From positions 1 to 64,000 of the forward strand of contig CAYLYM010000006.1 in assembly GCA_964387645.1 (NCBI GenBank): a stretch of 64,000 nt of DNA. The letters run 5' to 3'. The position numbers and the translations under genes are program-made. Below are positions 45,795 to 55,241 of the stretch, piece by piece. The first letter of the stretch is position 1. Each line of letters opens with the position of its first letter. Source of the DNA: CAYLYM01 sp964387645 (lineage in GTDB: Bacteria; Calditrichota; Calditrichia; RBG-13-44-9). A model generated the notes under the pieces. The model ran no database searches. It saw nothing but the letters and a program-made list of their open reading frames with translations, and was not told the DNA's origin.

Positions 45795-46538
45795 TTAGAT
45801 TTTTTTTAACAAATATTCACATCCGGTGGTTAGAAATTCTCTAAGAATAGGAACGTTAGGAAATCGAATAATGGGTATTCCATAGCGATATTTAAAAATC
45901 GGTCGAAGTAGAAAGAGACCTTTCACAACGGGCTGAAAACCAAATTTATGAAAAAGTTTTTCGAACTGTCTTATAGACAACCCAATCTGATAATTTTTCA
46001 TTACTGATTTCAAGTAATTCTGTGATTCACCCAACCATCTTCCCAGCGTATACCAGAAGAATTCTGGCAATAGATGGACATAAGGAGTCCACTTTAAAAA
46101 AGAACGGGCATGTTGCTGATGACCAGCGAAAGGTGAAAACCGAGGTGGGAAGGTAATGAAAAAGTACCCTCCTGGATTCAAAAAATGGCGAATGATTTTA
46201 AATACCACCTCTCTATTGGAAATATGCTCGATCACATCGCGCATTACCACTACATCGAATCTTTCTGAAATCTGGTCTAATAAACTAAAATCAGTAATAT
46301 CACCCTGAAAAACTTTCAGCAAAGGATTTATTTCGCGGGCAATTTTTACACGGTGTGTTTCCAATTCAATTCCCGTTCCTTCCATTCCGATTTTTAGTAA
46401 ATAATCTAAAAAGCCTGCTTCCGCACAACCAACTTCCAAAACACTCAATTTTTTGAAATCAGGAATATGTTGTTCCAGAAATGGTACAAGATAATCTTGC
46501 GCAAATTGCTTTTGTTCTTCAAAATGTTTTACAGCCAC
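45795..46538 (-). CDS. SAM-dependent class I methyltransferase
   Basis: The 247-residue protein has the glycine-rich SAM-binding motif I LEVGCAEAGFLDYL (about 33-46), an acidic motif at GIELETHRVK, and the motif VVVMRDVIEHISN typical of methyltransferases with a Rossmann fold. The C-terminal half is rich in aromatic and basic residues. The substrate is unknown. It may be part of the same unit as the nickel operon, since nikO ends 12 bases upstream on the same strand. Confidence 0.85.
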   Translation of the reverse strand: MAVKHFEEQKQFAQDYLVPFLEQHIPDFKKLSVLEVGCAEAGFLDYLLKIGMEGTGIELETHRVKIAREINPLLKVFQGDITDFSLLDQISERFDVVVMRDVIEHISNREVVFKIIRHFLNPGGYFFITFPPRFSPFAGHQQHARSFLKWTPYVHLLPEFFWYTLGRWLGESQNYLKSVMKNYQIGLSIRQFEKLFHKFGFQPVVKGLFLLRPIFKYRYGIPIIRFPNVPILREFLTTGCEYLLKKI

Positions 46539-46549
46539 AATATTTTACT

Positions 46550-47365
46550 TTAGATTTGTTTTTTGTTTTTTGTTCTTTGTTCTTTTTTTTCTTTAAACCT
46601 TGTCTTTTTTATGCTTTTCTGCAAGCTTAATGGTAGTTCCAAATCATTTTTTTCCAGAAGTTTTTGATCCCTGAGAATAATTTCTGTCGGACCATCCGCA
46701 ATGATTTTTCCCTGATTCAGAATAATGACCCTGTGGCAGGTTTCCAGGGCCATATCCAGATCGTGGGTAGTAAGAATGATGGTTTCAAGGCTTTTTTGAA
46801 TCCAGCGAATAATTTTCCGCCGATGTGACAAATCCAGATTGCTTGTTGGTTCATCCATTGCGATTAATTTGGGTTGCATGGCCAGAACTGTTGCCAAACT
46901 GGCAATTTTTCTTTCACCGAAACTCAAATGAAAGGATGAACGGTTTTCGTACCCTGTTAATCCCAAGTTTTCCAGTGCCTCGTCCACGCGGTGTTTCACT
47001 TCATCTGGTGAAAGTCCCATATTAAGCGGCCCGAAGGCTACATCTTCGAAAATAGTTGGACAGAATAATTGATCATCCGGATTCTGGAAAACTATTCCAA
47101 CCAACTTCTTGATCGATATGGCATTTTTTTTATTCACTGGATAACCGAATATTTTCAATTCACCTTCTCCCCGACGAATTCCAGTGAGTAAAGTAAGCAA
47201 TGTTGATTTTCCGGAACCGTTAGGACCAATGACAGCTACCTTCTCACCTTCCTGGATTTCGAAACTTATGCCTCGTAATGCATTTGTGCCATCCGGGTAC
47301 CGGTATGAAAGCTCCCTTGCCCAAATAACTAATTTGTCTTGATTTCGTTCGGAAAATTTTTTCAT
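46550..47365 (-). CDS. nikO: Nickel/cobalt ECF transporter ATP-binding protein
   Basis: The roughly 271-residue ABC ATPase has Walker A GPNGSGKS, Q-loop (FQNPDDQLF), signature LSFGERK, and Walker B LIAMDEPTSNLDLSHR followed by a His switch (TTHDLD). It is the CbiO/NikO type that pairs with a CbiQ-type membrane component. The downstream end carries a Lys/Arg-rich tail. I favour ATG 47365; a TTG two codons earlier is possible. The position after nikQ, with nikR at the operon head, points to nickel. Confidence 0.88.
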   Translation of the reverse strand: MKKFSERNQDKLVIWARELSYRYPDGTNALRGISFEIQEGEKVAVIGPNGSGKSTLLTLLTGIRRGEGELKIFGYPVNKKNAISIKKLVGIVFQNPDDQLFCPTIFEDVAFGPLNMGLSPDEVKHRVDEALENLGLTGYENRSSFHLSFGERKIASLATVLAMQPKLIAMDEPTSNLDLSHRRKIIRWIQKSLETIILTTHDLDMALETCHRVIILNQGKIIADGPTEIILRDQKLLEKNDLELPLSLQKSIKKTRFKEKKEQRTKNKKQI

Positions 47366-47429
47366 ATCCAATTTTATTTCAGATAATCGATGTTTTCTTA
47401 AATATTCTGATTCAAAGAGCCATAAAATT

Positions 47430-48188
47430 TCACAAAATTAAAAAAGGTAAAATAAGAATAATTATAAAGAGCACCAACAATAACGAATCCCGCTGCTTCC
47501 AATTCAAATCACTTATGGTGTAAATTTTTCCGGAGAAACCTCTGGCGTCCATGGCCTGATAAACTCTCTCGCTGCGTTCATAGGTTCGAATGAACAGAAC
47601 ACCTATTTGCTGAGCAAAAACCTTAAGTCGGGTAAAAAATGGTAAATGAATGTATCTTGCATTATATGCCATGAGCATTCGTTCAACTTCATCAATCAAT
47701 AGAAAAATAAACCGATACATGAAGGACAAAATTAGAATGATGATACGAGGTATATGAAATTTTTCCATTCCTTTCAAAAGCCGGTTAAATTCGGTAGTTG
47801 TGGTGAGAATAATGGACATGAACACTGCCAGAACCGATTTTACATTGATCAGAAGAAATTTATCTAATCCGCTCCGGTAAAATTTAAATATTCCAAGTTT
47901 AAAACCTGCTTCATGATCAGAAGGAAAAAACGGTAACAAAAAAGTGATAAAAAAAATCATGGGATAAATTTTAGCCAGTTTAGAAAGAAAATGCAAAAAT
48001 GAAATCCCGCTGGTTAAAGCCAGAATGACCGGAACAAATGACAGTGGGATGAAATAACGTTTAGCATCCTGAGGAATAACTACAAGCACCAGAATGTAAG
48101 AGACCATCATAAAAAATTTTAACCGGGGATCGGCTAAATGAACCAAACTATTTCCCGATCGATGGTGATCGAAAAAATCATGTCGCAT
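47430..48188 (-). CDS. nikQ: Nickel/cobalt ECF transporter transmembrane protein
   Basis: The 252-residue protein has about five hydrophobic helices and the CbiQ-family segment LADPRLKFF near the N-terminus. A cytoplasmic coupling stretch (MAYNARYIHLP and, later, MDARGFSGKIY) matches the Ala-Arg-Gly motifs that contact the ATPase. Its ATG overlaps the end of the upstream PDGLE gene by 11 bases. It forms the membrane transducer of the uptake system. Confidence 0.85.
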   Translation of the reverse strand: MRHDFFDHHRSGNSLVHLADPRLKFFMMVSYILVLVVIPQDAKRYFIPLSFVPVILALTSGISFLHFLSKLAKIYPMIFFITFLLPFFPSDHEAGFKLGIFKFYRSGLDKFLLINVKSVLAVFMSIILTTTTEFNRLLKGMEKFHIPRIIILILSFMYRFIFLLIDEVERMLMAYNARYIHLPFFTRLKVFAQQIGVLFIRTYERSERVYQAMDARGFSGKIYTISDLNWKQRDSLLLVLFIIILILPFLIL

Positions 48189-48492
48189 GGGACATCTTTT
48201 TATTATTCTTGTATCTGGAAAATTTCTTTTTAATTAACCAAAATATTGTAAAAATTATCAGGATTCCCAGAACGGCAGATAACATCTGATTTAACATTGG
48301 AGTAAAATGTTCTGAAATGGTGTAATCAGCCACAGGAGAATGATAAATTTCTTTTTCTTTTAAACCTAACTTTTGGGCAGTCCATTCTAATCCGTCCGGA
48401 TGGGTTGAAGATAGCGTAGTTAAAAAAATCAGTAGAATAAATGCGAATACAATAAGCCAATATTTCCTAAAAAACTGATATAACCTTTCCAT
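48178..48492 (-). CDS. nikN: PDGLE-type small membrane component of the nickel transporter
   Basis: From ATG 48492 the product is 104 residues. It has a transmembrane helix at residues about 10-28, the family-defining HPDGLEWTAQKLGL segment (about 32-45) and a second helix about 68-88. Such PDGLE proteins (NikN or CbiN-like) are accessory parts of ECF nickel/cobalt transporters beside NikM. A longer frame reading back into nikM is open but lacks biological sense. It overlaps nikQ by 11 bases. Confidence 0.8.
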   Translation of the reverse strand: MERLYQFFRKYWLIVFAFILLIFLTTLSSTHPDGLEWTAQKLGLKEKEIYHSPVADYTISEHFTPMLNQMLSAVLGILIIFTIFWLIKKKFSRYKNNKKMSHAT

Positions 48493-48506
48493 GATTTTAT
48501 TTATTC

Positions 48507-49157
48507 TTAACCTTTCTGATTTATATAAATAAGGTCTGGGCGAATATGGCGAATGGCCTGGTAGATAAAAACGGTCAATATACCTTCCAAAACGCCTATG
48601 ATGGCATGAACACCAGACATTAATCCCACTACGATTTTCCAATCGGCGAATCCGGATAGACCTAACTCAATGCCACACAAAATAGCGCCAATTTCTACAG
48701 ATAGCCATGCCGACATGAAAATATTAAACAAAATCAATTGGTTCTTTTGGAAAAATTGTGCTTCCAATTTGGAAATAATTTTAAAGAATAAGTAGCTCCC
48801 ACAAACTCCTGCAATACCCATATTAAGAATATTGGCTCCAAGTGCTGTTAATCCTCCGTCCTGAAAAACAAACATCTGAACAACGAGTACTAAAGAAATT
48901 AAAAAAACACTGGCAAAAGGGCCTAATAATGATGCTGCTAAAAAACCGCCTAACAAATGTCCCGATGTTCCCTCTGATATAGGTATGTTTATCATCTGCG
49001 CAACAAAAATAAAAGCAGCTAGTAAGGCAATTTTTGGAACACTCTGTTCGTTAAATTGTTTTTTTACTTTTTGCCAGAAATAAATAAGATATCCACTACT
49101 CAAAGTATAAGTGGTTACTATTACTGGCGTATTCAAAAATCCATCCGGAATGTGCAT
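48507..49157 (-). CDS. nikM: Nickel/cobalt transporter substrate-binding membrane protein
   Basis: The 216-residue protein starts with MHIPDGF, the N-terminal metal-binding sequence of the CbiM/NikM family, in which the mature N-terminus and His2 coordinate the metal. At least six hydrophobic helices follow, with the motifs EGTSGHLLGGF and LGANILNMG. It recognises Ni2+ or Co2+ in the periplasm. It lies 3 bases after nikR and 14 bases before the PDGLE gene, so the operon is compact. NikR at the head favours nickel. Confidence 0.9.
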   Translation of the reverse strand: MHIPDGFLNTPVIVTTYTLSSGYLIYFWQKVKKQFNEQSVPKIALLAAFIFVAQMINIPISEGTSGHLLGGFLAASLLGPFASVFLISLVLVVQMFVFQDGGLTALGANILNMGIAGVCGSYLFFKIISKLEAQFFQKNQLILFNIFMSAWLSVEIGAILCGIELGLSGFADWKIVVGLMSGVHAIIGVLEGILTVFIYQAIRHIRPDLIYINQKG

Positions 49158-49160
49158 ATA

Positions 49161-49574
49161 TTAAACCAAATTTTTTCCCGTGGAAGTTAGATTCAAATGG
49201 CCGTGCTTAACCCCTTTTGTAGCAATAAGTTTTTCAGCCAGTTCTTTTACCTCTTGACTTTTGCCTCGTAAAAGAATGACCTCGATACAATTGTCATGAT
49301 CCAGGTGAATATGCATAGAGGACAACACAATATGATAATAATCATGTTGCAGATCAATTAATCGATCATCTAATTCTCTGCGGTGATGATCATACAAGAT
49401 ATGCAAGACGCCCACAACTTCTTCATTTAAAGCGATTTCTTTTTTTATTAATTCTTTCCGAATTAAATCTCGTATGGCTTCCGATCGATTGGGATAATGC
49501 TTTTTCTTGATATGCTCATCAAACTTTTTGCTTAAATCCTCCGGAATTGATACTCCAAATCTGACCAATTTCAT
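49161..49574 (-). CDS. nikR: Nickel-responsive transcriptional regulator NikR
   Basis: The 137-residue protein has an N-terminal ribbon-helix-helix domain (VRFGVSIPEDLSKKFD, NRSEAIRDLIR) and a C-terminal ACT-like nickel-binding domain. The nickel ligands are recognisable: a first His in HDYYH, then MHIHLDHDNC with the His-x-His and Cys. NikR represses nickel uptake when bound to Ni2+. Being the first gene of the operon, it probably autoregulates the unit. I could not identify its operator in the upstream DNA. Confidence 0.92.
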   Translation of the reverse strand: MKLVRFGVSIPEDLSKKFDEHIKKKHYPNRSEAIRDLIRKELIKKEIALNEEVVGVLHILYDHHRRELDDRLIDLQHDYYHIVLSSMHIHLDHDNCIEVILLRGKSQEVKELAEKLIATKGVKHGHLNLTSTGKNLV

Positions 49575-49678
49575 TTCATACTTCCTTTGTATTATTTATT
49601 TTGTAAAAGTAGCAAGCGATATAATTAAATTCAAGAGAAATGATAATTGAAGACTAACTTTACATCATAAAAACATTT

Positions 49679-49708
49679 AATTAAAACCCTGGCAAATTAG
49701 AGCCAGGG
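49679..49708 (-). terminator. Terminator of the transglycosylase gene
   Basis: Read on the minus strand, CCCTGGC and GCCAGGG (49702-49708 and 49687-49693) form a 7-bp GC-rich stem with an 8-base loop, followed by TTTTAATT. It lies about 50 bases past the stop of the 49758-51641 gene and separates it from nikR. Confidence 0.7.
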
Positions 49709-49757
49709 TCACATTTCACTATATTTGAGAGTCAAATTTTTATTTTTTATTTTTTTA

Positions 49758-51641
49758 CTATTCTGGTACAATAATCTTTAACCGATCGCCAGGTTGAATC
49801 AAGTTGCTTCGGCGGTTGTTCCATCGCTTTAGATCACGAATACTTACACCATATTGAGACGCGATATCCCACAAGGTATCACCCTGCCGAACTGTATAAA
49901 TGATAGTTTTACCATCTTCAGCAACCTTCGGCTGGATGTTTTTTGTTTTCTTTTCTTCAACTCGAGCATAAGTATGATCGGGTGGTCTCGAGGGATTGGA
50001 GTTTTTATTTAACCACACATTTAGTTTTTGTCCAGGATGAATAATCCTTGTGTATCCCAATCCATTCCAGTTACGCAATTGAGATACACTAACACCATAT
50101 TGAATGGCAATATCCCACAAAGTTTCACCTTTTTTTACCTGATGGACATATTTCACTCTGCCAGGAACATTTTCAACTGGTTTACGGCGGATATAGGTTT
50201 CCTTATTATATGTGCTCATTTTTGCCAGAGCCCGAGCATATTTTTTATTTTGTGGGACAGGAATTACCAGTGAATGTCCTGCTAGTATTAGTGATCCACG
50301 AATCTTATTAAAACGCTTAATCTCGGAAACACTTACGCCATAACGTCTTGCAATTGTAGATAGTGTTTCACCACTCCGAATAAGATGGTGAATCCAGGTA
50401 AGTTTTTTATCATCCGGAACTTTGGCGTAATTTTCCAGGAATTTTTGTCTGGTACCTTTAGGAATATTTAAGACCCAGCTATCGCGGTCTGGCGGGGTGC
50501 ACCAACGTAATAAAGCTGGATTCAGGTTTTTTAATGTTTCAAAAGTTGTATCCACACACTGAGCAACAATGTTAAGGTCTACACATTCTCTAACTGTCAC
50601 AGTGTCATATTCTAGGGGAGGTTCGGGTTCTACGAAGAATCCGTATTTCTCCGGTTCTTTAGCCATGATGGCGGCAGCAATAAATGTTGGAACGTAATTA
50701 CGTGTTTGTCGGGGAAGTCGAGGCAAACTCCAGAAATCCTCAACTTTATAACGCTGCATGCGCCATTCAATTTTTTTAGGGCTATAATTATAACCAGCAA
50801 TAGCTAAATACCAGTTGTGATTGAATCGTTCATGGAGATCTTTCAAATGTTTTGCAGCAGCCCGGGTAGATTTTTCAGGATCCATTCGTTCATCATACCA
50901 CCAACTACTTTGTAAACCATAAGCCCGTCCTGTACTACTAATGAACTGCCACATACCTACTGCTCTGGCATAGGAACGAGCCCGAGGATTAAAACCACTT
51001 TCAATCATGGCTAGATAAAAAAGTTCAGTCGGCACTCCTTCTTCTTTTAGAATTCGGGTAATCAAGTTTTTGTATTTTCCGGCTCGCTGTAACCATTTAG
51101 TAAATATTTTGCGCCCCTTCCCCTGAAAATAACGCATGGCATTTTCAACTTTCTTGTTCAGTTCCAGGGGTATAGTGAGTTTTTCCTTTTCCTCCAATAC
51201 GTCCGGGATGGTAATGGTGGATGTATCAGCACTTTCTGTAGTAAGACTATCCTGTAAAGCCGAGATAACCTTCATTACATTAGCTGCAGTAAGGGTATCC
51301 TGTTCAATACCATTTAAACGGGCAAGGTATCTGGCGTATTCTAAACTGACTTCCTGAATGACCCTTAGAGAGGCTGAATCCGGTGCGGAAGGATGTGTTT
51401 CACGAAAAACTGTAATGTAATCCATCGCTTTGTTGTAAAAATAATCAGCGCCTAGCGAATCGCCCACTTCCTCGGCTTGCTGTCCCATTTCAATGTAAGA
51501 TTGAGCCATATAAAGGGTATCGCTCAGGGATTTCGTGATAGTTTTTTGAGTTATTTCAGGTTGGTGAACTGGTTTGCGTAACACTCCACAAGATATAAAG
51601 AAAAATAAAATAGCACTCCCCAAAAGTATTTTTTTCATCAT
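49758..51641 (-). CDS. mltD: LysM-containing lytic transglycosylase, lipoprotein
   Basis: The 627-residue protein has a lipobox (FISC, Cys18), so it is a lipoprotein. The GH23/SLT domain (about 170-340) has catalytic Glu214 (LAMIESGFN), with AVGMWQFISSTGRAYG and AIAGYNYSP. Three LysM domains follow (about 417-460, 498-542 and 580-625), binding peptidoglycan. This is the MltD architecture: it cleaves the glycan strand with anhydromuramyl formation in the periplasm. The N-terminal 160 residues are a helical spacer. Its start is separated from rfaE2 by a single base. Confidence 0.92.
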   Translation of the reverse strand: MMKKILLGSAILFFFISCGVLRKPVHQPEITQKTITKSLSDTLYMAQSYIEMGQQAEEVGDSLGADYFYNKAMDYITVFRETHPSAPDSASLRVIQEVSLEYARYLARLNGIEQDTLTAANVMKVISALQDSLTTESADTSTITIPDVLEEKEKLTIPLELNKKVENAMRYFQGKGRKIFTKWLQRAGKYKNLITRILKEEGVPTELFYLAMIESGFNPRARSYARAVGMWQFISSTGRAYGLQSSWWYDERMDPEKSTRAAAKHLKDLHERFNHNWYLAIAGYNYSPKKIEWRMQRYKVEDFWSLPRLPRQTRNYVPTFIAAAIMAKEPEKYGFFVEPEPPLEYDTVTVRECVDLNIVAQCVDTTFETLKNLNPALLRWCTPPDRDSWVLNIPKGTRQKFLENYAKVPDDKKLTWIHHLIRSGETLSTIARRYGVSVSEIKRFNKIRGSLILAGHSLVIPVPQNKKYARALAKMSTYNKETYIRRKPVENVPGRVKYVHQVKKGETLWDIAIQYGVSVSQLRNWNGLGYTRIIHPGQKLNVWLNKNSNPSRPPDHTYARVEEKKTKNIQPKVAEDGKTIIYTVRQGDTLWDIASQYGVSIRDLKRWNNRRSNLIQPGDRLKIIVPE

Positions 51642-51642
51642 T

Positions 51643-52143
51643 TTATTCCAATAGTCCTTTTTTAGTTAACATCACAATTTTCCTTATCACATCTGTAGTA
51701 GACCGTCCGGGAATATGAGAGGCTGTATAAACCTGACCTCCATAAGATTGAACAACTTCTCTTCCTACCACACCTTCTAAAGTATAATCTCCGCCTTTTA
51801 CCAGAATATCCGGTTTTAACACCCGAAGAAGAGGAATGGGGGTATCTTCTTCGTAAATAATGACGTAATCTACCGATGCCAATGCCGCCAGCATTACTGC
51901 ACGGTCTTCTTGAGCTACAATCGGTCGCGGCTCTCCCCTGATATTTCTGACTGATTGATCACTGTTCAATCCCACAATCAGAATATCTCCAAAAGATTTA
52001 GCATTCTCCAGATATTCCACATGACCCCGGTGCAGAATATCAAATACTCCATTAGTAAATACGACCTTCTTTTTGTGTTTGCGGAAATCTTCCCGGATTT
52101 GTTTCAACTCCGGCAAAGTCTTTATTTTTTCGTAGATTTTCAT
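51643..52143 (-). CDS. rfaE2: Heptose 1-phosphate adenylyltransferase
   Basis: The 166-residue nucleotidyltransferase has the HxGH-type motif LHRGHVEYL (about 39-47) and the family ending with KPDILVKGGDYTLEGVVG and SHIPGRSTTDVI. It transfers AMP from ATP to D-glycero-beta-D-manno-heptose 1-phosphate on the way to ADP-heptose for lipopolysaccharide core. It is a stand-alone version of the HldE C-terminal domain. The matching kinase rfaE1 lies about 220 bases upstream on the same strand. Confidence 0.93.
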   Translation of the reverse strand: MKIYEKIKTLPELKQIREDFRKHKKKVVFTNGVFDILHRGHVEYLENAKSFGDILIVGLNSDQSVRNIRGEPRPIVAQEDRAVMLAALASVDYVIIYEEDTPIPLLRVLKPDILVKGGDYTLEGVVGREVVQSYGGQVYTASHIPGRSTTDVIRKIVMLTKKGLLE

Positions 52144-52360
52144 TGAACCCTAAAAAGAATTATAATTAAATAATTAATAAGAAAATTACAAAAAGTTTGA
52201 TAAAAGTACCTTGAAAAAATAGGTTATTTAAATTGAATAATGTTTCTCGTCTATTATTTAATTTGACCATAATCAAAATGTTTTATTTAATAAAGTAAAA
52301 AGAAAATAATCAATAGCTGATATTGTCAAGCGACAAAAATTATTTTTTTATAAAATGTAA

Positions 52361-53368
52361 TTAATCATCAAAATCGTCTTGATGTTTTAAAATCCATTCG
52401 ATCAAGTGGTCTCTTTCTACTGGTACAACACCTACTTCGCCACAAACCCATCCAGCAGCAAAATTGGCCAGAGTAACAGCTTCTTTCATATTCGCACCGC
52501 CACATAAAGCATAAGTCAAAGTTGCGATAACAGTATCTCCAGCCCCGGAAACATCAGCCACTTTTCTGGCTCTTGTTCCAATAAAAACACTTTCCCCATC
52601 GGCTGTAAACAAGGCCATTCCTTTAGAACCCCGAGTTATTAATACCGCCTGGCAGTCCAGCGCTTTTAACAACTTTTGACCTGCCTGCTGTATATTTTCG
52701 TCAGAATAAATACGAACAGCAAGAGCCTCCTCTGTTTCTTTTGTGTTTGGTTTAAAAACCGTCACCTTTTTAAAAGAAAAAAAATTGTTAAATTTGGGAT
52801 CAACTGTGACAAATTTATTTTTCTTGTTCGCTAATTGAATGATACGCTCTACTAACTCCGGGACAATAACACCTTTATTGTAATCCTGAAGAATTATCGC
52901 CGACACATCGTTGATTTTTTGCTCCAGGCGGTGAAAAATTTCTTTTTGAATTTCAGACGGGATAGGTTTGGTAGACTCCCGATCTACTCTGGCAATATGC
53001 TGATTATTCCCAATAATGCGAGTTTTCAATGTGGTTGGTCGATCGCTGGATTGAACAATCCCTTCAGTCGATAACCCGTTTTCTTGCAACATCTGGATAA
53101 ATATTTCACCCATACGATCATTACCCACTGTACCAAATAAAACTGGTTTAGCTTTTAAACCCAATAGATTATAAGCAACATTGGCTGCACCGCCAAAACG
53201 AAACTGTGCCGATTCGATATTCACAATAGGAACCGGAGCCTCAGGAGAAATACGAGTGACCTCACCCCACAAATATTCATCTACCATCAAATCACCCAAA
53301 ACGAGGATTTCTTTATCTGTGGCTTGACTGGTGATCTCTTGTAATCTCTCTCGACTAAAATGAACCAA
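52361..53368 (-). CDS. rfaE1: Heptose 7-phosphate kinase
   Basis: The 335-residue PfkB-family kinase has the start VLGDLMVDEYLWGEVTRISPEAPVP, typical of RfaE1/HldE. The catalytic PfkB signature VADVSGAGDTVIAT carries the Asp base. It phosphorylates D-glycero-D-manno-heptose 7-phosphate at C1. With rfaE2 it replaces the bifunctional HldE of enterobacteria. These genes imply a heptose-containing lipopolysaccharide. Confidence 0.93.
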   Translation of the reverse strand: MVHFSRERLQEITSQATDKEILVLGDLMVDEYLWGEVTRISPEAPVPIVNIESAQFRFGGAANVAYNLLGLKAKPVLFGTVGNDRMGEIFIQMLQENGLSTEGIVQSSDRPTTLKTRIIGNNQHIARVDRESTKPIPSEIQKEIFHRLEQKINDVSAIILQDYNKGVIVPELVERIIQLANKKNKFVTVDPKFNNFFSFKKVTVFKPNTKETEEALAVRIYSDENIQQAGQKLLKALDCQAVLITRGSKGMALFTADGESVFIGTRARKVADVSGAGDTVIATLTYALCGGANMKEAVTLANFAAGWVCGEVGVVPVERDHLIEWILKHQDDFDD

Positions 53369-53522
53369 TGTAACGCTCCTTCCATTGCTTGCAAACTATT
53401 CATCCCATTACGGAATGGTTCATCCTTGAACTGTAAAACTGTTTACATGAAGAACGATGTTCCATGCATTTACCCATGCTTACTAAAAAATCCTGAAGAA
53501 AATGGGATAATAACTTTTTTAA

Positions 53523-53795
53523 CTAATTTTCTATGAACTTGCTGATCAAATTTAATATGGGTTCTTTTACAATGCTGACTATAAAAAGAAAAATAAGCAA
53601 AGGGAAACCGGTCATGTAAATGAATTTTGTAAATCCAGGAACCCAGGAATAATCCAGAAGCGGTATGAATGTAATCAAAATAAAGCATAATAAGACATAG
53701 TATTCCAATACTCGCATGGCTTTCTTATAATATTTTTCGGCCATTTCTTTTGTCTGCTCCTTATTCTTTTTTTCCCCAATAGTTTGTTTTTTCAT
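53523..53795 (-). CDS. Small two-helix membrane protein
   Basis: The 90-residue protein has a charged N-terminus (KKQTIGEKKNKEQTKEMAEKYYKK) and two hydrophobic helices (about 32-48 and 57-75). I do not recognise a family. Another frame in the same place (53470-53688) overlaps and is probably a shadow. It lies between rfaE1 and the RodZ-like gene. Confidence 0.55.
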   Translation of the reverse strand: MKKQTIGEKKNKEQTKEMAEKYYKKAMRVLEYYVLLCFILITFIPLLDYSWVPGFTKFIYMTGFPLLIFLFIVSIVKEPILNLISKFIEN

Positions 53796-54320
53796 GCTAT
53801 ACCCTCATCGATATCCCATTTGTACAATATTATTTTTGACATCAGAAAATATTGCCAGCTAATTGATTCAATCTAAACTGCATGAACATAAATAATTTGC
53901 TATCGTGTAAGCAAACAATAATTCCACTCTTCTAAATCATTCAGAACTTTAGTTAAATCCGTTTCAAAAGTTAATTGGGAAATTTTTATCATCCATTGAA
54001 TCTACCGAGCATATAAATAAAAAAATTAGTTCTCGCTCAATTTCCAATTTTTGAAAAATATGTATAGGATTATTTTTTTGGTAATCAACTTCCAAAAGTT
54101 TAGCTTTAAAGAGTGAATTTTCATCCAGATACTCTCTTGTTTCACTTCACCCACCTAAATTTTTTTATCACCATTATACTGAATAGAGAAATATTTTGGT
54201 CCGGCTTTCTTTCTGACAGCACACTGCATAATCGCCGTAGGGATTAACAAGATCAAATATTTTACAGTTGCGCTCCTTTTAATTTGTTGGTTCTTCGATT
54301 GTAATAGATGTTTGGGTAAA
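53796..54320. other. Gap with possible eroded minus-strand gene
   Basis: No intact gene is present in these 525 bases. On the minus strand, protein-like text spans several frames: NCKIFDLVNPYGDYAVCCQ, then EYLDENSLFKAKLLEVDYQ with stops between them. This suggests a decayed gene of unknown identity at about 53930-54310. No clear RNA or promoter is seen. Confidence 0.35.
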
Positions 54321-55220
54321 TTATTCAAGAGAATCTACTTGAATGGATTCCTTTTTGACTACTTTACGAATTTTTTTCTCAACAATACCATTAGCATCCA
54401 GTACTAGATAGGGGACAATCTCGTCTGCACTTCCCAGTGTCCCGAGATTGCGCCCATTCAACCAAATCTCTACTCCATCGGCTCTCCCTAACATGAATTG
54501 CACAGTGCGTCTCGCAGAAATTTTTCTGGTATAACCCGCCGGCATGATATAATCTGTCGTATCCACCCCATCCCGTATCTCTCGAATCCATGTACGCTCT
54601 TTTGCTCTTAATTCGACATTCACCTCTGCAAATCTATTAAATATTCCCACCCTGCTTTGCTTCATAGTTGGCGTAGACAGGCTATCTTCTTTTTGCATTC
54701 GACTAATAAAATCAGATACAGTAATTTCTTTAATAGGTACCTGACTTTTCTCAACAAATAAAAATTGCTGATAAGCTAAATACGTTACAATGCCAACGAC
54801 AATCACGGTAACCGAAATCCAGAAATTTCGGTGAATTCTGTCTAAATTTAAACGGAAAGGCAATTCTTTCCAAAAAGAGGTTTTTTCTTTATCTTCCCTT
54901 GGTGAGGTGGAAGCGATTGTTTTTCCCACTTGTGCATCGGTTTCTGGAATTTTCTTTTCGGATGAATTATCATGTTCTTTCAATGGTCCACTGCCGAAAA
55001 AAAGGTTAAAATCTTTCCAGACTTCCTCTTTATCTTCACCAATTTCCTTAAGATACCGTTTAAACAAAATACGGTCATAACCTTTTGGAAGTTTATTCAG
55101 GTTACCCGCTTCAATATCCTGAAGAATCTGTAGTGAAAGGCGACTACGTTTGGAAATTTCTTCTAGAGTGATTTTCTTTTTTTCTCGAATCTCTTTGAGG
55201 TTCTTAAAAAACTCTTTCAT
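54321..55220 (-). CDS. rodZ: RodZ-like protein with HTH and DUF4115
   Basis: From ATG 55220 the product is 299 residues. It has an N-terminal helix-turn-helix domain (LKEIREKKKITLEEISKRS, about 1-70), a single transmembrane helix (about 132-152) and a periplasmic DUF4115-like beta domain (WIREIRDGVDTT, EIWLNGRNLG). In other bacteria RodZ links MreB to the envelope and sets rod shape. The same gene is found near recJ in this window. A TTG two codons earlier is possible. Confidence 0.82.
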   Translation of the reverse strand: MKEFFKNLKEIREKKKITLEEISKRSRLSLQILQDIEAGNLNKLPKGYDRILFKRYLKEIGEDKEEVWKDFNLFFGSGPLKEHDNSSEKKIPETDAQVGKTIASTSPREDKEKTSFWKELPFRLNLDRIHRNFWISVTVIVVGIVTYLAYQQFLFVEKSQVPIKEITVSDFISRMQKEDSLSTPTMKQSRVGIFNRFAEVNVELRAKERTWIREIRDGVDTTDYIMPAGYTRKISARRTVQFMLGRADGVEIWLNGRNLGTLGSADEIVPYLVLDANGIVEKKIRKVVKKESIQVDSLE

Positions 55221-55241
55221 TGCCAAAAAATTTCCTTGTAG

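Noticed and set aside
48493..48642. N-terminal 50-codon extension of the PDGLE protein
   Set aside because: It would overlap nikM heavily and has no family similarity; the ATG at 48492 fits PDGLE proteins.
53470..53688. Second frame overlapping the small membrane protein
   Set aside because: It is out of frame with the two-helix protein, lacks a ribosome site and looks like a shadow.
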